The notes below the pieces were generated by a model. The model made no database searches. It was not told the origin of the DNA and saw only the letters and a list, made by a program, of their open reading frames with translations. The position numbers were made by a program, and so were the translations under genes. Of a stretch of DNA of 10,408 nucleotides, positions 1 to 6,693 are shown one piece after another. The DNA comes from Bacteroidota bacterium (GTDB taxonomy: Bacteria > Bacteroidota > Bacteroidia > Flavobacteriales > Flavobacteriaceae). Each line of letters starts with the position of its first letter. Within the stretch, counting starts at the first letter, position 1. The DNA lies in the NCBI GenBank assembly GCA_021793135.1, contig JAJYTI010000066.1:1-10408 (forward strand), read 5' to 3'.

Positions 1-1
1 A

Positions 2-310
2 TCTAATGCAAAAAGTAAAGTGTTTTACAATCGATTGAAAGGAAAAATGCAAGAGGATGTTTTAAAACAAAAGTTAGAAAACACCTATATTTTACAACCA
101 TCCTTAATTATAGGAAATCGAAATGAAAATAGAGCAGGAGAGAATTTTGCAAAACATATAATGAATATTTTCAATTTTATTATTCCTAAGAAATATAAAA
201 GTATTAAAGCCCAAACAATTGCTTATGCAATGCAAAAGATAGCCGATCATGGCTATAAAAAAACTATTATTCCATCGGATGAAATACAAAAATTAGGTAA
301 TAAAGATTAA
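2..310 (+). CDS. NAD(P)-binding oxidoreductase, atypical SDR/HTATIP2-like (C-terminal part)
   Basis: This is the C-terminal ~102 residues of a protein that begins left of the window; the frame is open to the edge, so the GTG at 20 is only an internal valine codon. The visible part begins SNAKSKVFYNRLKGKM, which contains a YxxxK pair (Tyr and Lys four residues apart) as in short-chain dehydrogenase folds. It is followed by a 'PSLIIGNRNENRAGE' stretch and 'FIIPKKYKSIKAQTIAYAM', the pattern I associate with the NAD(P)H-binding HTATIP2/YbjT-like atypical SDR group of Bacteroidota. These cytosolic proteins bind NAD(P) through an N-terminal Rossmann fold, which is not visible here, and their substrates are mostly unknown. 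The stop lies 17 bp before the transporter ATG, so the two are probably co-transcribed. The family is fairly secure; the specific function is not known. Confidence 0.75.
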   Translation, partial: SNAKSKVFYNRLKGKMQEDVLKQKLENTYILQPSLIIGNRNENRAGENFAKHIMNIFNFIIPKKYKSIKAQTIAYAMQKIADHGYKKTIIPSDEIQKLGNKD

Positions 311-327
311 CTCCATAAATACATAAT

Positions 328-1563
328 ATGAAAAAATGGTTTATAGCTTTTGCAGGGGTTTTGGTTCATTTATTACTTGGAACCGTTTACGCATGGAGTT
401 ATTTTCAATCGCCTATTGTTGCGTATACAGGATGGAATAATACACAAGTGGCTTGGGCTTTTAGTTTATCTATTTTTATGCTAGGATTGGCAGCAGCATG
501 GGGCGGATTAAAACTACCTAAATATGGTCCAAAAAAATTAGCAATGATAGGAGGGGTTTTATATGCCTTAGGATATATACTATCGGCAGCGGCATTAGAA
601 TATCATCTTTTATGGTTATTATATCTAAGCTATGGATTGATAGGGGGTACAGGACTAGGTTTAGCTTATGTAACTCCAGTAGCAACAGTATCGAAATGGT
701 TTACAAAACACCAAGGTTTAGCTACAGGATTGGTTGTAATGGGCTTTGGATTTGGTGCCTTGGTAATGTCCAAAATATTAGCTCCAATCTTTATGTCTAT
801 TAATAATGGAGATTTAAGTAAAACCTTTCTTTACATCGGTGTGATTTTTATTTTCTTACTTCCGTTTTTTGCATGGTTTTTAGAAGATCCCAAACAGATA
901 ACTACCACAAAACATACAACTATAACAGATAAACCATTACAATACATTTTTGCAAAACCATTTCTTGTTTTATGGAGTATGTTTTTAATAAATATTACAG
1001 CGGGAATGGTTTTTATCGCTTTTCAATCGCCATTATTACAAGATTTACTGTTTAACCAGCTTCCACAAGGCATAGATACATCCTCCACAGAAATACGTCT
1101 GTCCTTAGCAGCTTCTGGAGCAACTTTAATTGCGATTAGCTCAGTTTTTAATGGTGCTGGTAGGTTTACTTGGGCAGCGCTCTCAGATAAAATAGGGAGA
1201 CTAAAAACCTTTCGAATATTATTGCTCGTGCAAGCAATCGTTTTTATCATTCTTCTATTTGTACAGCAACCTACAATTTTTTCTGTTTTAGTATGTATTA
1301 TTCTACTATGTTATGGCGGTGGATTTGGATTAATTCCTTCATTAATCAGAGATTCTTATGGTTCTAAATTAATGGCAGTAATGTATGGAAGTATATTAAC
1401 TGCTTGGAGTATAGGTGGAATTATAGGTCCTCAATTAGTAGCTTATATGAAGGATTATCATGCTTCCAATGCAGGGTTTTTAGTGTATTTAGTATCTGGC
1501 AGTTTACTAATTGTGGGTTTTAGTTTATCTTTTTTCTATAAAAACACAAAGCAATTGGTTTAA
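328..1563 (+). CDS. MFS transporter, OFA (oxalate/formate antiporter) family
   Basis: A 411-residue inner-membrane carrier with about 12 hydrophobic segments and a long central loop around residues 186-208 that splits it into two six-helix halves. The start 'MKKWFIAFAGVLVHLLLGTVYAWSYF' region and 'YGLIGGTGLGLAYVTPV' (residues 102-117), followed by 'KWFTKHQGLATGLVVMGFGFG', are characteristic of the OFA family. The second-half loop 2-3 motif is GAGRFTWAALSDKIGR (276-291), with Arg279. In the oxalate antiporter OxlT, substrate binding uses an Arg in helix 8 and a Lys in helix 11. From memory of OxlT, the helix-11 Lys position aligns here with Trp360 ('YGSILTAWSIGG'), so oxalate exchange is unlikely and the substrate, perhaps another small carboxylate, is unknown. 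The gene lies 17 bp after the oxidoreductase and has no visible promoter of its own. Transcription probably ends at the hairpin at 1849-1882. Confidence 0.88.
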   Translation: MKKWFIAFAGVLVHLLLGTVYAWSYFQSPIVAYTGWNNTQVAWAFSLSIFMLGLAAAWGGLKLPKYGPKKLAMIGGVLYALGYILSAAALEYHLLWLLYLSYGLIGGTGLGLAYVTPVATVSKWFTKHQGLATGLVVMGFGFGALVMSKILAPIFMSINNGDLSKTFLYIGVIFIFLLPFFAWFLEDPKQITTTKHTTITDKPLQYIFAKPFLVLWSMFLINITAGMVFIAFQSPLLQDLLFNQLPQGIDTSSTEIRLSLAASGATLIAISSVFNGAGRFTWAALSDKIGRLKTFRILLLVQAIVFIILLFVQQPTIFSVLVCIILLCYGGGFGLIPSLIRDSYGSKLMAVMYGSILTAWSIGGIIGPQLVAYMKDYHASNAGFLVYLVSGSLLIVGFSLSFFYKNTKQLV

Positions 1564-1642
1564 TTTTTTCCACCCTTTACTGCAAAAAGATACATTTCAT
1601 TCAAGTAAAAAAGGCAACTTAAGAACTTTAACAATAATTATT

Positions 1643-1750
1643 CTACTTATAATACAATTTTAAAAATATAGCTCCGTTATATAAGTTGATTATTCCCCAA
1701 TAAGGTTCTTTTGATTTTGTTGCGTGATTGTGTTTTAAGTTAATTTTCAT
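1643..1750 (-). CDS. Possible 35-aa small basic protein, unrecognised
   Basis: A minus-strand reading frame starts with ATG (complement of 1748-1750) and ends with TAG (complement of 1643-1645). The product begins MKINLKHNHATKSKEPYW and ends in a hydrophobic/aromatic tail, 'NLYNGAIFLKLYYK'. It is Lys-rich (six Lys plus two His, one Glu), has a codon choice like its neighbours, and has an amphipathic-looking second half. It fills part of an otherwise empty 325-bp gap. There is no Shine-Dalgarno sequence, as is usual in this group, and no convincing -33/-7 promoter. I do not recognise a family. It could be a real small protein, the remnant of a larger gene, or a chance frame in AT-rich DNA. Confidence 0.25.
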   Translation of the reverse strand: MKINLKHNHATKSKEPYWGIINLYNGAIFLKLYYK

Positions 1751-1848
1751 GACAATAATAAAACAACCGTCTTTAAATAAATTTCAAAAGATTTGAATTA
1801 GTCAATAGACTTTAAAGGGAGTTTTTTCGGTTGGTTATTTAAAATTAG

Positions 1849-1882
1849 AATCGCTTCTGGATGCTTGTATCTAGAAGCGATT
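1849..1882. terminator. Bidirectional intrinsic terminator between transporter and nadD
   Basis: AATCGCTTCTGGAT (1849-1862) pairs with ATCTAGAAGCGATT (1869-1882), a 14-bp stem with one G-U pair and a 6-nt loop. On the plus strand it is followed by TTTTATTTTT-like sequence, which suits termination of the transporter transcript. On the minus strand it begins only 6 bp after the nadD stop and is followed by a weaker T-rich stretch, so it can also end the yicC-gmk-nadD message. Confidence 0.85.
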
Positions 1883-1888
1883 TTATTT

Positions 1889-2521
1889 TTATATGTAGAA
1901 TTGTTTTTCTTGTATCCAATCCCAAACTCTTTTATCTAACATGGGTTGGACGTTTTTTCTTTCTTTTATAGCCTGTCGAATAAAAGAAGAAGATAATTCG
2001 ACAATAGGAGCATCTACTAGCTGAATACTAGCTTTATACTCTTTAAAACCTTGTGGTTGTGGAACACGTAAAACTTGTTTTTGAATGTCGTCATCTACAT
2101 CGCCTTCGGCTATACGTGGATATACAAAAATATTGTAGTTATCGATTAAATGTTCAAAATTTCGCCAACGATGCAAGCTCTTTAAGTTATCTTCTCCCAT
2201 GATTAAAGAAAACTGTATATTAGGATGTCTTTCCTCTAAATGCACCAATGTGGTTACCGTATAATTAGGTTTAGGTAGATGAAATTCTATATCCGAAACA
2301 CGTAGTTTATCAAAATCTTCAATAGCCAACTTTACCATATCATACCTATCAAAGTTATCTAGAATAGAATCTTTGGTTTTATGTGGACTCATAGGAGTAA
2401 CAATAAACCAAACTTCGTCTAAATCACTATATTCAGCTAGGTGATTGGCAATAATAACGTGTCCTACGTGAATAGGATTGAAGGTTCCAAAATATAAGCC
2501 TACTTGTTTTTTATTATTCAT
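1889..2521 (-). CDS. nadD: Nicotinate-nucleotide adenylyltransferase
   Basis: This enzyme transfers AMP from ATP to nicotinate mononucleotide, giving deamido-NAD and pyrophosphate, a cytosolic step of NAD synthesis. The 210-residue length is normal for the family. The nucleotidyltransferase signature GTFNPIHVGH is at residues 12-21 (the (H/T)xGH-type ATP site). 'TPMSPHK' at 42-48 is a substrate-loop motif, 'MGEDNL' is at 108-113, and the C-terminal SSSFIR (177-182) is the second nucleotidyltransferase motif (ISSTxIR type). The start codon overlaps the gmk stop by 4 bp (ATGA), so the gene is the last of a coupled yicC-gmk-nadD operon. It ends at the 1849-1882 hairpin. The assignment is secure. 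Confidence 0.96.
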   Translation of the reverse strand: MNNKKQVGLYFGTFNPIHVGHVIIANHLAEYSDLDEVWFIVTPMSPHKTKDSILDNFDRYDMVKLAIEDFDKLRVSDIEFHLPKPNYTVTTLVHLEERHPNIQFSLIMGEDNLKSLHRWRNFEHLIDNYNIFVYPRIAEGDVDDDIQKQVLRVPQPQGFKEYKASIQLVDAPIVELSSSFIRQAIKERKNVQPMLDKRVWDWIQEKQFYI

Positions 2522-3108
2522 GGTAAATTTTTATGACCACCTTCTAAAAAAGCTGCCACTAAATCTACAGACTGCTTTAAGGCTACATCTAACTCGTAGT
2601 TTTTAATTATATAGTCGAATTGTGGTGCAGTTGCAAGTTCTACAGAAGCCTTAGCAATACGCATATTTATACGATCATCGGTTTCTGTTTTACGCTTTTT
2701 AAGTCGAATTTTTAATTCATCTACACTTGGAGGTTTTACAAAAACAGCTAAAGTTTTGTCAGGGAATTTTCTTTTTATTCGCAAGCCGCCAGCTACATCA
2801 ATATCAAAAATAACATTCTTTCCCATAGCCCAAATGCGCTCTACTTCGGTTTTTAAAGTACCATAAAAGTTATCGCGATATACTTCTTCCCATTCTAAAA
2901 AATCATCGTTTTTTATATGATCTTTAAAATCCCTTAGACTAATGAAGTAATAATCTTCTCCATCTACTTCATTGGATCTTGCTTCGCGTGAAGTAGCTGA
3001 AATAGAAAACTCTAAATTCAGTTCTTTTTGTTTTAATAAATGTCTTACAATCGTGGTTTTACCACTTCCGGATGGTGCCGAAAATACAATGAGTTTTCCT
3101 CCTTTCAT
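2518..3108 (-). CDS. gmk: Guanylate kinase
   Basis: This cytosolic enzyme phosphorylates GMP to GDP using ATP, an essential step in guanine nucleotide supply. The 196-residue protein has the P-loop APSGSGKTT (11-19), the GMP-binding 'SISATSREAR' (35-44) and 'VDGEDYYF' (48-55), 'YGT' at 82-84, and the conserved 'FDIDVAGG' (101-108). The lid arginines lie in 'RLKKRKTETDDRINMR' (135-150). Its ATG shares one base with the yicC stop (TAATG) and its own stop overlaps the nadD start by 4 bp, so translation of the three genes is probably coupled. All expected catalytic features are present. Confidence 0.97.
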   Translation of the reverse strand: MKGGKLIVFSAPSGSGKTTIVRHLLKQKELNLEFSISATSREARSNEVDGEDYYFISLRDFKDHIKNDDFLEWEEVYRDNFYGTLKTEVERIWAMGKNVIFDIDVAGGLRIKRKFPDKTLAVFVKPPSVDELKIRLKKRKTETDDRINMRIAKASVELATAPQFDYIIKNYELDVALKQSVDLVAAFLEGGHKNLP

Positions 3109-3965
3109 TATACTACGTTTAGGGCTTGTTCTTTTATTTTTTCCAATTCGTCCTTCATCTGAATCACTAACTTTTGCATTTGTGAATCATTCGCTTTAGA
3201 ACCTATGGTATTTATTTCTCTTCCTATTTCTTGACTGATGAATCCCAATTTTTTTCCATTAGATTCCTGTGTATCTAAGTTTTTTTGGAAATAAGTTAAG
3301 TGGTTTTGTAAACGAACTTTTTCTTCGGTAATATCATATCGTTCGATATAAAAAATAAGTTCTTGTTCAAAACGATTTTCATCTACGTTTTCTTTTAATT
3401 CGGCTACTGCTTTAAGCAAACGCTCACGCAAGCGAGCCATACGCTCCTTGTCTATAGCAGCGATTTCATCTAATAGCTTTTGGATGTTATTTACTCGTAA
3501 ACGAAAATCTTTTTCCAATGCCTTTCCTTCTTGTTCTCTAAAAGCTTCTACTTCTTTCAAAGTAGCTATAAGAGCTTCTTTTACTGCTTCTGCTTCTTCT
3601 TCATCTATCTCTTGCATATCGGTTAAAATAGCGTCGGGTAAACGCATAGCAATAGCAAGCAAATCGGAATTTGGAGCATCGTAAATAGAGGCTAGTTCAT
3701 TTAAATAAGCCTTTACAACGGGTTTATTTATTTGATTGGCGGTTTCGCCACCTGTATGTTCCAAATAGATATTCAAATCAATCTTTCCGCGTTGCAACTT
3801 CTCTGCCGTAAGCTTTCTGAATTCCATTTCCATCTCGCGATAAGCTGATGGAATTCTTGCACGTATATCTATTCCTTTACTATTTAAAGTACGAACTTCT
3901 ATCGTAATTTTTTTGGTAGACAATTGTAAAACCTGTTTACCATACCCAGTCATGGATTGCATCAT
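3108..3965 (-). CDS. yicC: YicC family endoribonuclease-like protein
   Basis: A 285-residue protein opening with the family hallmark MTGYGK (residues 5-10). The N-terminal YicC domain continues through 'EVRTLNSKGIDIRARIP' (23-39). The C-terminal domain ends with 'KKLGFISQEIGREINTIGSKAND' (238-260) and 'MKDELEKIKEQALNVV', the classic DUF1732 tail. The middle (about 120-200) is strongly charged and probably coiled coil. E. coli YicC is described as an endoribonuclease acting on RNA, including the small RNA RyhB; the role in Bacteroidota is inferred. ATG codons at 3965 and 3962 are adjacent and either may be used. It is the first gene of the yicC-gmk-nadD operon, with a TACCTTTG element about 20 bp upstream. 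Confidence 0.93.
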   Translation of the reverse strand: MMQSMTGYGKQVLQLSTKKITIEVRTLNSKGIDIRARIPSAYREMEMEFRKLTAEKLQRGKIDLNIYLEHTGGETANQINKPVVKAYLNELASIYDAPNSDLLAIAMRLPDAILTDMQEIDEEEAEAVKEALIATLKEVEAFREQEGKALEKDFRLRVNNIQKLLDEIAAIDKERMARLRERLLKAVAELKENVDENRFEQELIFYIERYDITEEKVRLQNHLTYFQKNLDTQESNGKKLGFISQEIGREINTIGSKANDSQMQKLVIQMKDELEKIKEQALNVV

Positions 3966-3984
3966 ATTCTTCTACTATAAAGCG

Positions 3985-3992
3985 CAAAGGTA
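3985..3992 (-). promoter_or_regulatory. Putative -7 promoter element of the yicC-gmk-nadD operon
   Basis: On the minus strand this reads TACCTTTG, a perfect match to the Bacteroidota -7 consensus TAnnTTTG. It lies 20 bp ahead of the yicC ATG and would give a very short leader. No clear TTG -33 partner is seen at the expected distance, so confidence is moderate. Confidence 0.45.
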
Positions 3993-4059
3993 TAAAAAGA
4001 TTGTTTGATTTTTGAGTATAAAAATAGGAGTTACACTATTGATTTAGCAAAAAATGAAA

Positions 4060-4087
4060 TATTTGATTTATAACTGATAATCAAATA
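4060..4087. repeat. 9-bp inverted repeat in the divergent yicC/S41-peptidase promoter region
   Basis: TATTTGATT (4060-4068) and AATCAAATA (4079-4087) are perfect inverted arms around a 10-nt spacer. There is no following T-tract, so it is not a terminator. It sits 22 bp upstream of the -33 element of the peptidase promoter, where a dimeric regulator could bind. AT-rich DNA gives such repeats by chance fairly often. Confidence 0.3.
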
Positions 4088-4109
4088 ATAAGCTTTAATT
4101 AAAAATAGA

Positions 4110-4138
4110 TTGCACTAAGAAACATTTTTGTATCTTTT
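4110..4138 (+). promoter_or_regulatory. Putative promoter of the S41 peptidase gene
   Basis: TTG at 4110-4112, an 18-bp spacer, then TATCTTTT at 4131-4138. This matches the Bacteroidota primary-sigma consensus TTG-N(17-23)-TAnnTTTG except for the last base. Transcription would start near 4145, about 15 nt before the ATG at 4160. Confidence 0.6.
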
Positions 4139-4159
4139 CGCTATCAAATTTTCCATTGT

Positions 4160-5782
4160 ATGAAACGAATTTGGCTTAGTATAATAGGCATAATATGCAT
4201 CGCAATAGTTTTTTTTTCTTTTACTACTTACAAACGTGATTTCTTTGAGATTTCTAAACAAATAGAAATTTTTATTGACTTATATAAAGAACTTAACACC
4301 AATTATGTAGATGAACTAGTACCATCACAAGTTATGGAAAAAGCCATACAAGGTGTACTTACCGAATTGGATCCATATACCATATATAGAAACGAACAAC
4401 AGATTATTAACGCTCGAATTAATCAATCTGGACAATATGCAGGAATTGGGGTGACTGTTCATTTTTCTGGCGATAAAATAAAGTTATTAGAATGCTATGA
4501 AAATGCTCCTGCCGCAAAAGCAGGATTAAAAGCTGGAGACGAAATCACGGTTTTAAATGGCACTCAAATATCTGAAGTATCTACCGACTTACAACACAGT
4601 TTACTGTCTGGAGAAATAGGAAGTCAAGTAGACATTACCTATCTACGTGATGGTACCGAACATAAGACTATACTTACTAGAGAACGAATAGAAAAAGATG
4701 CTGTACCCTATTATAAGCTTCTAGATAATAATATAGGCTACATAGCTTTAGAAGTATTTAATCAAAAAGCAGCAGCACAAACCAAAAATGCATTAATAGA
4801 TCTAAAACAACAAGGAGCAGATAAAATAATTTTAGACCTAAGAAATAATCCAGGTGGATTGCTAAATGAATCTATTAAAATTGTAAATCTATTTGTAGCT
4901 AAAGGCCAACAGATAACCTATACTAAATCAGTTATACAAAAGTACAATACGAATTACCTAACTAAAGAAGAACCTATAGATACCGAAATACCATTAGCTA
5001 TTCTAATTAACGAGAATAGTGCTTCGGCAAGTGAAATTGTATCTGGTAGTCTTCAAGATTTAGATAGAGCAGTTATAATTGGGAATAGGAGTTTTGGAAA
5101 AGGATTAGTACAACGTGAAATGCCTCTAAGCTATAGTACTCAACTTAAAGTAACCATTTCTAGATACTTTACACCTAGTGGTAGAAGTATACAAAAAATG
5201 GATTATGATACGGATTTAGTAGAAAAACGTAATATTCAAGAAAAGAATAAAGTATTTTACACTAAAAACAAACGTAAAGTATATGGAGGTGGAGGTATTT
5301 TGCCAGATAAAATCTTAGAAACCAATATAGATTTAGACTTTGTAAAAGAATTAAAAAACAAGTTGTATCTATTTGATTTTACTTCGCAGTATTTACAACA
5401 AAACACAATATCTAGTATTGATAATTTTTCATTAACAGAAAAAGATTGGAACGATTTTAAGCATTTTGTTCAAAATAAAGAACCTCTTTCTAGTACACAC
5501 CAATCATGGAAAAAACTAGAAGAAGTTGCAGAAGAAGAAGGTGTATTGGAAACATTACAATCTTTAGAAAAAGATTTTAAATCAAAATTAGATAAAGGAT
5601 TAAGCGATAAACTTGATGCCCATAGAAAAACATTAGAAAGCGACTTAAGCGATATTCTTATCCGCAGAACATTATACCAACAAAAAGCTTTTGATTTTGC
5701 AGTAAATCATAATGAAACAGTATTAATGGCAAAAAATATTCTAAATAATAAAAAAGAATATCATAAGATTTTAAACCCATAA
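4160..5782 (+). CDS. S41 family carboxy-terminal processing peptidase
   Basis: A 540-residue serine protease of the CtpA/Prc group, which trims C-termini of envelope proteins. A hydrophobic segment at residues 5-23 after MKR acts as signal peptide or membrane anchor, placing the enzyme in the periplasm; there is no lipobox. A PDZ domain spans about 88-175, with 'AGIGVTV' and 'APAAKAGLKAGDEI'. The protease core follows with 'DLRNNPGGLL' (226-235), 'NENSASASEI' (284-293) and 'SFGKGLVQ' (311-318). By spacing with E. coli Prc the catalytic pair is Ser289 and Lys314 (25 residues apart), with Asp300 matching the third residue Prc needs. The last ~150 residues are a charged helical extension. Substrates are unknown. 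It has its own promoter at 4110-4138. I see no terminator in the 81-bp gap after it, so read-through to the next gene is likely. Confidence 0.95.
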   Translation: MKRIWLSIIGIICIAIVFFSFTTYKRDFFEISKQIEIFIDLYKELNTNYVDELVPSQVMEKAIQGVLTELDPYTIYRNEQQIINARINQSGQYAGIGVTVHFSGDKIKLLECYENAPAAKAGLKAGDEITVLNGTQISEVSTDLQHSLLSGEIGSQVDITYLRDGTEHKTILTRERIEKDAVPYYKLLDNNIGYIALEVFNQKAAAQTKNALIDLKQQGADKIILDLRNNPGGLLNESIKIVNLFVAKGQQITYTKSVIQKYNTNYLTKEEPIDTEIPLAILINENSASASEIVSGSLQDLDRAVIIGNRSFGKGLVQREMPLSYSTQLKVTISRYFTPSGRSIQKMDYDTDLVEKRNIQEKNKVFYTKNKRKVYGGGGILPDKILETNIDLDFVKELKNKLYLFDFTSQYLQQNTISSIDNFSLTEKDWNDFKHFVQNKEPLSSTHQSWKKLEEVAEEEGVLETLQSLEKDFKSKLDKGLSDKLDAHRKTLESDLSDILIRRTLYQQKAFDFAVNHNETVLMAKNILNNKKEYHKILNP

Positions 5783-5863
5783 AGCTCCAAAAAGATAACC
5801 TTAACAATATTTTAATATTTAATAGGTAGTTATTCTATTCACTTATTCGTATAATACCATGTT

Positions 5864-6241
5864 ATGGTACATACAGATAAAGAACAACAGGAAAAGCTTG
5901 AGTTGATCAAGGAGTCAATCAAGTATTTAGAAGAGCGTGGTTATACGGATATCAAAGCAGATATTGAAGGTTACGAAAGCCCAAAATCGTATCACCAAAA
6001 GAATAGTGATGTAGTAATCACCCCACATATCGTTGGTAATAGAGCAGGAGTGAAGCATTATTTCAATATGAGTTTAAAAACAGATAATGAAGAACTTCTA
6101 AGGTCAAAATGGAAATTTTTTGAAACAATTAGCAACATGCGAGAGCAGCGTTTTAACGTTGTTACAAAACGTGGACATTATAAATTTACAGAAGAAATGT
6201 TAGATTCATTAAATCTAAAAAAAGACTACATTAAACTTTAA
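5864..6241 (+). CDS. Conserved flavobacterial protein of unknown function
   Basis: A 125-residue, soluble, charged protein with no signal peptide or membrane segment. It has an N-terminal helix (about 5-26, 'EQQEKLELIKESIKYLEERG'), then 'DIKADIEGYESPKSY' (29-43), a beta-rich core 'SDVVITPHIV' (48-57) and 'KHYFNMSLK' (64-72), then 'SKWKFFETIS' (81-90), and a C-terminal 'FNVVTKRGHYKFTEEML' (97-113). I recall similar uncharacterised proteins across Flavobacteriaceae. The order helix, 'DIVITP'-like strand, then a strand ending in Lys is loosely like a small PD-(D/E)xK nuclease-type fold, but catalytic residues are not convincing. It lies 81 bp after the S41 peptidase on the same strand and overlaps the converging acetyltransferase by 11 bp. 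A strong hairpin terminator follows its stop. Function unknown. Confidence 0.85.
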   Translation: MVHTDKEQQEKLELIKESIKYLEERGYTDIKADIEGYESPKSYHQKNSDVVITPHIVGNRAGVKHYFNMSLKTDNEELLRSKWKFFETISNMREQRFNVVTKRGHYKFTEEMLDSLNLKKDYIKL

Positions 6242-6674
6242 TCATTAATATGTGCGGGATATCATCTTCAAGATATTCCGCACTTATTTTTTTAAAACCA
6301 TACTGCTCATAATACGCTTTCAAATAAGTTTGAGCAGATATTTTAATAGGTGCCTTTTCAAAGTCAATTTCTATTTTCTTTAATACCTCTTGTATCAATC
6401 TATGTGCTAAGCCTTTATTCCTATAACTAGGATGCACTAATACTCTACCTATAGAAGTATAGTCTTCATAGAATGCTCCTTTTGGAAAAAACCTAGCATA
6501 AGCTACTATAGTATCATTTTCTTTTAAAAAAGCATGATAAGCTCGATTATCCTTCCCATCCAAATCATTATATAAACAGGTTTGTTCTAATATAAATACC
6601 TGCTCTCTAAGCTGTAGAATAGAGTATAAATCTGTAAGTGATAAGGCTCTAAAAGGTGAAAAAGTAAATTTCAT
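6231..6674 (-). CDS. ElaA-like GNAT N-acetyltransferase
   Basis: A 147-residue protein of the ElaA branch of the GNAT superfamily, which moves an acetyl group from acetyl-CoA to an amine; the acceptor is unknown. Family marks are 'LYSILQLREQVFILEQTCLYNDLDGKD' around residues 16-42, 'IGRVLVHPSYRNKGLAHRLI' at 75-94 carrying the acetyl-CoA pyrophosphate loop (RNKGLA, a variant of RxxGxG/A), 'AYYEQYGFKK' at 120-129, and the C-terminal 'YLEDDIPHILM' typical of ElaA. It starts 19 bp after the rpiB stop and so is probably the second gene of an rpiB operon. Its last codons overlap the end of the unknown plus-strand gene by 11 bp, and codons for residues 131-141 also encode that gene's terminator hairpin on the opposite strand. 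Confidence 0.9.
   Translation of the reverse strand: MKFTFSPFRALSLTDLYSILQLREQVFILEQTCLYNDLDGKDNRAYHAFLKENDTIVAYARFFPKGAFYEDYTSIGRVLVHPSYRNKGLAHRLIQEVLKKIEIDFEKAPIKISAQTYLKAYYEQYGFKKISAEYLEDDIPHILMIKV
6252..6292 (+). terminator. Intrinsic terminator of the unknown gene, inside the acetyltransferase coding sequence
   Basis: GTGCGGGATATC (6252-6263) pairs with GATATTCCGCAC (6272-6283), a 12-bp stem with one G-U pair and an 8-nt loop. It is followed at once by TTATTTTTTT on the plus strand. The stem begins 10 bp after the stop of the 125-aa gene. On the minus strand the sequence after the stem is not T-rich, so it acts only in the plus direction. It lies wholly within the reading frame of the converging acetyltransferase. 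Confidence 0.87.
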
Positions 6675-6693
6675 GCCAAGAGAAGGGGATTTA

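Larger units (their letters stand above)
1564..1888. other. 325-bp convergent intergenic region
   Basis: This gap lies between the stop of the transporter and the stop of nadD. It is AT-rich. Apart from the hairpin at 1849-1882 and the 35-codon minus-strand ORF at 1643-1750, both listed separately, I see no gene, repeat or recognisable promoter in it. Confidence 0.7.

Noticed and set aside
3448..3684. Open frame of 78 codons on the plus strand opposite yicC
   Set aside because: It lies wholly inside a secure gene on the other strand and is low-complexity Ser-rich, as expected from the complement of that coding sequence.
5850..5855. TATAAT hexamer just upstream of the 125-aa gene as a promoter
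   Set aside because: The Bacteroidota primary sigma factor uses TAnnTTTG rather than TATAAT, and there is no matching upstream element at the right distance.
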